Assembly: GCA_007116205.1 (NCBI GenBank)
Contig: SKIY01000078.1
Location: 1-7,082, forward strand
Length of the DNA: 7,082 bases
Source of the DNA: Candidatus Izemoplasma sp.
GTDB lineage: Bacteria; Bacillota_I; Bacilli_A; Izemoplasmatales; Izemoplasmataceae
Direction of reading: 5' to 3'
The notes beneath the pieces were generated by a model that made no database searches, was not told where the DNA came from, and saw only the letters and a list, made by a program, of their open reading frames with translations. The position numbers were made by a program, and so were the translations under genes. How positions within the stretch are numbered: the first letter of the stretch is position 1; each line of letters opens with the position of its first letter. Shown here in pieces: positions 1-4,491 of the stretch.

Positions 1-220
1 AATAATTTTGCATCGCACGTGCTTTTAATTTTTCAGGATCAGCATGTGCCGTTCGCATCGTCGTTTTATAGTTATGACTCATCATCATAACACTAGCCAA
101 TGCGCCTAAGAAAAACGCAACTGCTACATCAAACGTCCCAATAATCCAAAACAAACCACTAACGAGCACAATGTAAATCCAAATATAAAAAAACGTTTGT
201 AAATACAATTTTTCAGTCAT
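1..220 (-). CDS. atpI: ATP synthase subunit I (AtpI-like), 3'-truncated by window edge
   Basis: Only the first 73 codons are visible; the frame is open to the edge. The start is an ATG at 220, preceded by a good Shine-Dalgarno (GGAG, 9 bases upstream) that lies inside the end of atpZ, so the two genes overlap by 8 bases. Two hydrophobic segments are visible at about residues 9-28 and 30-48, followed by a basic cytoplasmic-looking stretch ending in KLKARAMQNY. The pattern of a two-helix hairpin with an FLGALAS motif and then basic residues fits the AtpI family (ATP synthase I chain), a small membrane protein linked to c-ring assembly and to magnesium supply for the F1Fo ATP synthase. Its position after upp and atpZ is the classic start of a Bacillota atp operon. 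The call rests on context as much as on sequence, because this family is poorly conserved and only about half the protein is seen. Confidence 0.75.
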   Translation of the reverse strand, partial: MTEKLYLQTFFYIWIYIVLVSGLFWIIGTFDVAVAFFLGALASVMMMSHNYKTTMRTAHADPEKLKARAMQNY

Positions 221-440
221 CAGATTTCACTCCAAGTCGGTAAACCCGTACCATAAAATTACGCACGGCTGCAAGCGCACCAACGACCATAAAAATAAGT
301 CGCATGATAGGATTTTCAAATCCAAATAGATAATCCAAACCCCATCCAATAAAAAAACCCACTAATATCGCAGCCAATGCTTCATAAATAAAACTAGAAG
401 TAATCGCGAGAAGTTTATATAAAAACTTCTTATCTTTCAT
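213..440 (-). CDS. atpZ: AtpZ-like F1Fo ATP synthase accessory membrane protein
   Basis: A 75-residue protein with two predicted membrane helices (about 11-36 and 45-64), a basic N-terminus (MKDKK) and a GWGLDYLFG motif at 32-40 joining the helices. This matches the small 'ATPase gene 1'/AtpZ family found at the head of many bacterial atp operons. The family is thought to act with AtpI in assembly or ion supply of the ATP synthase; the exact role here is inferred. The start ATG at 440 overlaps the upp stop (TAATG, 1 base), with only a weak Shine-Dalgarno (GGAA), so translation is probably coupled to upp. It ends in TGA, one of the two places showing that TGA is a stop in this genome. It overlaps the next gene, atpI, by 8 bases. 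Confidence 0.8.
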   Translation of the reverse strand: MKDKKFLYKLLAITSSFIYEALAAILVGFFIGWGLDYLFGFENPIMRLIFMVVGALAAVRNFMVRVYRLGVKSDD

Positions 441-1066
441 TATTTCGTTCCAAACAATCGGTCACCACAGTCACCAAGACCCGGTTCAATATACCCTTTA
501 TCATTTAACTTCTCATCAAGTGCTGCTAAATATATATCAACATCTGGATAAGTATCTTCTAAAGCCTTAACACCCTCAGGACAACCAACAATACCAACAT
601 ATCGTATATCTTTAGCGCCGTGACGTTTTAAAGAATCAATCGCCGCTAAAACACTTCCACCAGTTGCAAGCATTGGATCGACTAACAAAACCGTCGCATC
701 AGTAATTTCTTTAGGGAATTTTTCGTAATAACTATGCGGCAACAAGGTTTCTTCGTCACGATACAATCCAATATGTCCTACCTTAGCCGTTGGAATCATC
801 ATATGAATACCATCAACCATACCGAGACCAGCTCTCAATATCGGAACGATGACTACAGACTTAGACAGCACTTTAGCCGCAGTTTTCATTAATGGCGTCT
901 CTACTTCAATCTCTTTAGTCGATAAATCGCGTGTAATCTCATAAGCCATCAAGCCACTAATCTCATTCACATTTTCACGAAAAGACTTAGCATCCGTATC
1001 TTTGTTTCTAATTTTAGCCATCTTATGATCAATTAGTGGATGGTTTAAAATAATCAACTTACCCAT
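440..1066 (-). CDS. upp: Uracil phosphoribosyltransferase
   Basis: Cytoplasmic salvage enzyme that makes UMP and pyrophosphate from uracil and PRPP. The 208-residue length is normal for the family. Diagnostic motifs are present: the flexible-loop region VPILRAGLGMVDG at 74-86, the PRPP-binding motif DPMLATGGS at 130-138 preceded by hydrophobic VLLV, and the uracil-binding C-terminal segment GYIEPGLGDCGDRLFGT at 191-207. The ATG at 1066 has a strong Shine-Dalgarno (AAAGAGGTG, 4 bases away at its end) that begins at the rpiB stop codon, so the genes are 11 bases apart and cotranscribed. In Bacillus subtilis upp also sits immediately before the atp genes. There glyA and ywlG lie between rpiB and upp, and both are absent here. 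No leader attenuator is visible in the short gap. Confidence 0.97.
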   Translation of the reverse strand: MGKLIILNHPLIDHKMAKIRNKDTDAKSFRENVNEISGLMAYEITRDLSTKEIEVETPLMKTAAKVLSKSVVIVPILRAGLGMVDGIHMMIPTAKVGHIGLYRDEETLLPHSYYEKFPKEITDATVLLVDPMLATGGSVLAAIDSLKRHGAKDIRYVGIVGCPEGVKALEDTYPDVDIYLAALDEKLNDKGYIEPGLGDCGDRLFGTK

Positions 1067-1077
1067 AAAACACCTCT

Positions 1078-1509
1078 TTATTTTTCAAGTTTATTTACAC
1101 GACGAAGATGTCTTTCTTCATTAGAAAATTCCGTATTTAACCAAACATCAACAATCGCTTTAGCAATTTCATCACCAACAATGCGACCACCCATCGTTAA
1201 TACATTGGAATCATTATGCAAACGTGTTGCTTTCGCTGAAAACAAATCATGGACCAATGCAGCACGAACACCTTTGACTTTATTTGCTTGAATACTCATG
1301 CCAATACCGGTACCGCATATCAAAATACCACGGTCAGCTTCACCTTTACGAACCGCTTCAGCAACTTGAACAGCAGCATCATTATAATCACAACTTTCCA
1401 TCGAGTACGTTCCAAAATCATGGAAATCAACGTGTTTTTCTTCTAAAAAAGCAATAATTTTTTGCTTCAGTTCAAAGCCTCCGTGATCAGCACCCACTAC
1501 AACTTTCAT
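1078..1509 (-). CDS. rpiB: Ribose-5-phosphate isomerase B (RpiB/LacAB family)
   Basis: Interconverts ribose 5-phosphate and ribulose 5-phosphate in the non-oxidative pentose phosphate pathway. With the ATG start at 1509 it is 143 residues, the usual family size. Motifs: GADHGG at 6-11 (substrate-binding Asp8 and His9), CGTGIG at 65-70 with the catalytic-base Cys65, the RLHNDSNVL region at 96-104 including His98, and EERHLRR at 131-137. The frame is open to a GTG at 1518, but that codon overlaps the GGAG Shine-Dalgarno that is correctly spaced for the ATG, so the ATG is preferred. It is the first gene after the promoter in the 1510-1615 gap and is followed 11 bases later by upp. RpiB relatives include allose-6-phosphate isomerase and galactose-6-phosphate isomerase subunits. 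A lone single-subunit gene in the upp-atp context favours RpiB. Confidence 0.93.
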   Translation of the reverse strand: MKVVVGADHGGFELKQKIIAFLEEKHVDFHDFGTYSMESCDYNDAAVQVAEAVRKGEADRGILICGTGIGMSIQANKVKGVRAALVHDLFSAKATRLHNDSNVLTMGGRIVGDEIAKAIVDVWLNTEFSNEERHLRRVNKLEK

Positions 1510-1521
1510 CTTCACCACTCC
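1510..1521 (-). promoter_or_regulatory. Ribosome binding site of rpiB (decides the start)
   Basis: Read on the minus strand this is GGAGTGGTGAAG followed by ATG. GGAG lies 8 bases before the ATG at 1509, an ideal spacing. The in-frame GTG at 1518 overlaps the last base of GGAG and so cannot use it, which argues for the ATG as the start. Confidence 0.75.
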
Positions 1522-1542
1522 ATCGGTAACTTTTTCATTTCA

Positions 1543-1570
1543 ATTATATCAAAACATCTTGATAAAACAA
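1543..1570 (-). promoter_or_regulatory. Predicted sigma-A type promoter for rpiB-upp-atp
   Basis: On the minus strand there is a perfect extended -10 element, TGATATAAT (1551 down to 1543), and 16 bases upstream of TATAAT a weak -35 match, TTGTTT (1570 down to 1565). Transcription would start near 1536, giving a leader of roughly 27 bases before the rpiB ATG at 1509 with the Shine-Dalgarno inside it. This is the only sizeable gap in the window and lies where the gene neighbourhood changes. The extended -10 would compensate for the poor -35. The promoter is predicted by eye from consensus only. Confidence 0.65.
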
Positions 1571-1615
1571 CCTTTTTCCTATATTTATAATAAAGGCTAT
1601 ATTTTACCGTTAAAC

Positions 1616-2173
1616 TTAAGAAATAACAATGCTTCCTTGTCTAAGCGTTTTTGCGTTTTCCACATCATAAACAGTCGAGCTCATCTCTTTGAGATTTCCA
1701 CCATCAACAACAAAATCCACTTGATTTATAAACTTTTTAACCGCATCAAATTTAAGGATGGCTGGTTCATTTGAATAATTTAAACTCGTCACTGCCATCG
1801 GACCAAAATGGTTTAATATTTGACGTGCAATAGGATCATTCGGAATACGCAATCCTACCGTATCAAGCCCTTTTGTAACAAAATCTGGCACAAGACTAGT
1901 TTTCTTCACTACCAATGTCAACGCGCCTGGCCAATATGCTTTTGCATACCTTTCAAACGCGGGATAATGCTTACTCAATCGCTTCGCGTCTTCTAAATTA
2001 CCACAAAGCACCGCCAAGGGTTTATCGGCATCTCTTTTTTTAATCGCATAAATCTTTTCCACACTCTTTTCATCACTGAGCAAGCATCCAATACCATAGA
2101 CTGTATCGGTTGGAAAAACGATCACTTTACCAGCTATTTTTTCATTTAATAATTTATCAACTGAAACAATCAT
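1616..2173 (-). CDS. tsaC: Threonylcarbamoyl-AMP synthase, short YrdC-domain form (TsaC/Sua5 family)
   Basis: Makes threonylcarbamoyl-AMP from threonine, bicarbonate and ATP, the first step of N6-threonylcarbamoyladenosine (t6A) formation on ANN-decoding tRNAs. At 185 residues it consists of the YrdC/TsaC domain alone and lacks the extra C-terminal Sua5 domain found in the ~340-residue Bacillus YwlC type. Visible family motifs: VFPTDTVYGIG at 19-29, IKKRDADKPL at 44-53 (basic nucleotide-binding residues), YWPGALTLVV at 80-89, VGLRIPNDP at 106-114 and SSTVYDV at 165-171. The usual SAN-x-S/T-G motif reads SLNYSN (130-135) here, with the Ser-x-Asn core kept. The ATG at 2173 lies 1 base after the rnhB stop, with a Shine-Dalgarno AGAGGTG inside the end of rnhB, so it is cotranscribed with rnhB. 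It is the last gene of the right-hand operon. In B. subtilis the family member ywlC also lies upstream of rpiB-upp-atp. Confidence 0.92.
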   Translation of the reverse strand: MIVSVDKLLNEKIAGKVIVFPTDTVYGIGCLLSDEKSVEKIYAIKKRDADKPLAVLCGNLEDAKRLSKHYPAFERYAKAYWPGALTLVVKKTSLVPDFVTKGLDTVGLRIPNDPIARQILNHFGPMAVTSLNYSNEPAILKFDAVKKFINQVDFVVDGGNLKEMSSTVYDVENAKTLRQGSIVIS

Positions 2174-2174
2174 C

Positions 2175-2795
2175 TTACACCTCTAATTGTAATTGTTTTT
2201 TGAGCACATCCGCAACGGGACGGTATGATTTTCGATGTATCTCACAAGCTCCTAGTTTTATCAGTGCCGCTTTATGTTCTTTCGTCGGATACCCTTTGTT
2301 CCGTTCAAACCCATACCCCGGATACTTACTCGCCATCAATCCCATATATTGGTCTCTTTCTACTTTAGCCAAAATACTCGCTGCGGCAATCGAAGCACTT
2401 TTTTGATCCCCTTTAATTATACTTTCTTTCGGTATGTCCAGTTTAGGAATAGGCATTGCATCAATCAATGCATAGTCTACACGGTGATTTAATTCTGTAA
2501 TCGCCTTAAGAAGGCCTAGTTGTGTTGCTTTATAAATATTCATTTCATCAACCACCGCGTGGTCAATAAACACGACACGATAAGCAATTGCATGCGTTTT
2601 TATCTGTTCATACAAAAACGCACGACGTGTTTGAGACAATTTTTTCGAATCGTTTAACCCATCAATACGATACGCCGGATTTAAAATAACAGCAGCACAT
2701 ACTAAAGGCCCTGCCATCGGTCCCCTACCGACCTCATCGCAACCAGCAATATAACTGTATCCAGCTTTTAGCAGCGCTTGTTCATGTTTATACAT
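2175..2795 (-). CDS. rnhB: Ribonuclease HII
   Basis: Cleaves the RNA strand of RNA-DNA hybrids and starts removal of single ribonucleotides misincorporated in DNA. At 206 residues it is the typical short RnhB without the N-terminal extension of RNase HIII. The four metal-binding carboxylates are all present: Asp20 and Glu21 in GCDEVGRGPMAGPLV, Asp112 in ALIDAM and Asp130 in IKGDQKSASIAAASILAKVERD. Family motif YPGYGFERNKGYPTKEH is at 158-174, with the GR-G substrate-binding loop at 23-25. The ATG at 2795 overlaps the end of rbgA by 8 bases and no good Shine-Dalgarno is visible before it, so translation probably depends on coupling to rbgA. The rbgA-rnhB pair is a widely conserved Bacillota arrangement, also seen in B. 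subtilis. Confidence 0.96.
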   Translation of the reverse strand: MYKHEQALLKAGYSYIAGCDEVGRGPMAGPLVCAAVILNPAYRIDGLNDSKKLSQTRRAFLYEQIKTHAIAYRVVFIDHAVVDEMNIYKATQLGLLKAITELNHRVDYALIDAMPIPKLDIPKESIIKGDQKSASIAAASILAKVERDQYMGLMASKYPGYGFERNKGYPTKEHKAALIKLGACEIHRKSYRPVADVLKKQLQLEV

Positions 2796-3645
2796 AATCT
2801 TTTATGCGGTCAAGCGAGATCGGTCCGAATTGTTGGTTACGAAAATCGTGTAAAAAGATATCAATAACACGCTCATAATCTACAATACCACCCTTTTTCA
2901 AACAACCTCTACGCTTCCCAATCAGTTCAAAAATATCAACCATTTCCTGGCCTTCAACGCGGATATCATATCTTTTTTCAAACGCCGCTTTATAATGCTC
3001 AATAAGAAACTGAATACCATAAATAACAATATCATCAAGTGCTACGACACTATCTTTTAAAGAACCAACCAACACCAACTTTTTAGCAACTTCTTGGTCT
3101 TCAAACTTTGGCCATAAAATACCAGGTGTATCGAGTAACTCCATATCCTCATGAATTCGAATGACTTGTAGATGCTTCGTAATCCCTGCAACATCGCCTA
3201 CTTTTGTCACCCTTTTACGTACCAATTGGTTAATTAAAGTACTTTTCCCAACATTTGGAATACCGATAATCATCGCACGAATAGGTCTTTGAAGTCGTCC
3301 GCGCTTAGACTCTTTATCGAAAACATCTTTTAATAATCGTTTAGATTCAGAAACGATTTTATCGACAGGCAGTTGTTCTAAGGAGTTTATCGGCATAGCG
3401 CTTAAGCCTTCTTTTTTAAAATGCTGAAGCCAAGTATTCGTAACTTCACGATCTGCTAAATCCGTTTTATTTAGCAGTAAAATTCTTGGTTTATTTTTCG
3501 TAATCTCCCGAATCATCGGATTTTGACTTGCATACGGTGCGCGCGCATCCAAAAGCTCAAAAATAATATCGATATACTTAATTTTTTCTCGAATCAGACG
3601 TTTGGTTTTCGCCATATGGCCTGGATACCATTGAATTGTTTTCAT
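2788..3645 (-). CDS. rbgA: Ribosome biogenesis GTPase RbgA (YlqF)
   Basis: Circularly permuted GTPase needed for late assembly of the 50S ribosomal subunit in Bacillota. Length is 285 residues, normal for RbgA. The permuted motif order is clear: G4 NKTD at 59-62 comes first, then a G5-like SAMPINS at 82-88, G1/P-loop GIPNVGKST at 128-136, the G2 region GITK at 154-157, and G3 DTPG at 172-175. The N-terminal WYPGHMAK at 6-13 carries the histidine (His10) that corresponds to the catalytic His9 of B. subtilis RbgA. The C-terminal region from about 185 to 285 is helical in character and fits the ribosome-binding ANTAR-like domain. The ATG at 3645 overlaps the lepB stop by 1 base (TAATG), with an excellent Shine-Dalgarno GGAGGGG nine bases upstream encoded by the last lepB codons. 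The next gene is rnhB. Confidence 0.96.
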   Translation of the reverse strand: MKTIQWYPGHMAKTKRLIREKIKYIDIIFELLDARAPYASQNPMIREITKNKPRILLLNKTDLADREVTNTWLQHFKKEGLSAMPINSLEQLPVDKIVSESKRLLKDVFDKESKRGRLQRPIRAMIIGIPNVGKSTLINQLVRKRVTKVGDVAGITKHLQVIRIHEDMELLDTPGILWPKFEDQEVAKKLVLVGSLKDSVVALDDIVIYGIQFLIEHYKAAFEKRYDIRVEGQEMVDIFELIGKRRGCLKKGGIVDYERVIDIFLHDFRNQQFGPISLDRIKDYV

Positions 3646-4481
3646 TACTCTACCCCTCCAAACTCACGAATCGGTGTGACTCGAAAAACGACTTTTCCAT
3701 GCATTCGGTGATGGGGTATCAAGCCCACATCAAGGTTACGTGAATCACTTGATTGCGCACGGTTATCGCCAATAATATAGTAGTGATCATCAGGAACTGT
3801 CAACGACAATAAATCGCCATCGCAAGTCCCATAATAGCGATCTAAATAAGGTTCATCCAAAACAAATGTCTCCCCATCACGCGGGGTAATAACAAACCGG
3901 TTATTCTCACAAGTGATGGTATCCCCGGGTAACCCTATAAGTCGTTTTAAGTAGTACAAATCTGTATCAATTTTAGCAACGACAATATCATGGCGTTGAT
4001 AACTAGAGTCATAGTGTCTTATTATCAATTGATCTCCTGGATAAATCGTTGGAACCATACTTTCACTATCTTCTAAAGCAACGCTTGTGAAGGAAAAAAA
4101 GAAGGTATTTATAATCGTAAAGAAAGCAAAAACACCCACTAAAAAGTTTGTAAAATCCATAATACTATAATGTATTAAAATAGACTTTCTCCCCGCTTCA
4201 TCTTTACGTGGTGATTGAAAAACGGCGAGTAAAAACACACCCACTGTATAAACAAAAACACCCACTAGCACAACTTGAAATAAAAATGCGTTGTGTACAA
4301 CATCAAAATCACTTTGATGCGGGAATAAGACCGGTAGAAAAACGATGAATGCAAAGCCAAAAAGCGCCTTGAAAAAACGGCGCTTTATTTTACGTTGATA
4401 ATTTTTTGCAAGTTCAATATCTTTTAGCTTCTCAACATTTTCTTCTTCAAAGAAATCGTTAAGGTTTTGTTCTTCTTCCAT
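3645..4481 (-). CDS. lepB: Type I signal peptidase with three predicted membrane segments
   Basis: Membrane serine protease of the S26 family that removes signal peptides from exported proteins. With the ATG start it is 278 residues. An acidic cytoplasmic N-terminus (1-25) leads to a basic KIKRRFFK (31-38), then membrane segments at about 36-53, 66-88 and 110-133. The catalytic domain follows: nucleophile Ser141 in SESMVPT, general-base Lys179 in LKRLIGLPGD (178-187), and box E GDNRAQSSDSR (238-248). The positive loop QSPRKDEAGRKS (89-100) between segments two and three places both the N-terminus and this loop inside and the catalytic domain outside, as required. Most Gram-positive SipS-type enzymes have one membrane segment and about 185 residues, so this is a longer variant. 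Its only two cysteines, 191 and 220, both lie in the outer domain. A TTG at 4493 is in frame, but the ATG at 4481 has the better ribosome binding site. It overlaps rbgA by 1 base. Confidence 0.93.
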   Translation of the reverse strand: MEEEQNLNDFFEEENVEKLKDIELAKNYQRKIKRRFFKALFGFAFIVFLPVLFPHQSDFDVVHNAFLFQVVLVGVFVYTVGVFLLAVFQSPRKDEAGRKSILIHYSIMDFTNFLVGVFAFFTIINTFFFSFTSVALEDSESMVPTIYPGDQLIIRHYDSSYQRHDIVVAKIDTDLYYLKRLIGLPGDTITCENNRFVITPRDGETFVLDEPYLDRYYGTCDGDLLSLTVPDDHYYIIGDNRAQSSDSRNLDVGLIPHHRMHGKVVFRVTPIREFGGVE

Positions 4482-4484
4482 GTT

Positions 4485-4491
4485 ATCACCC
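4485..4491 (-). promoter_or_regulatory. Ribosome binding site of lepB (decides the start)
   Basis: The minus strand reads GGGTGAT, AAC, then ATG at 4481. GGTGAT pairs with the extended anti-Shine-Dalgarno (GGAGGTGAT register) at the right distance, and the site includes the TGA stop of the upstream translocase gene, suggesting translational coupling. The alternative TTG at 4493 lacks a comparable site at normal spacing, so the ATG is preferred and the protein loses four residues at the N-terminus. Confidence 0.65.

Noticed and set aside
1249..1446. Plus-strand open frame of 65 codons inside rpiB
   Set aside because: It is antisense to a gene with complete catalytic motifs, has no ribosome binding site of note and resembles no protein family; treated as a shadow.
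1569..1598. Possible terminator hairpin after tsaC (arms AGCCTTT and AAAGGTT, 16-base loop, then GTTTTA)
   Set aside because: The stem is short and A/T-rich with a G-T wobble, the loop is long and the T run has only four bases. It also overlaps the predicted -35 element. Not strong enough to call.
2110..2406. Plus-strand open frame of 98 codons across the rnhB/tsaC junction
   Set aside because: Antisense to two well-supported genes; composition looks like reverse-strand translation and no motif is recognisable.
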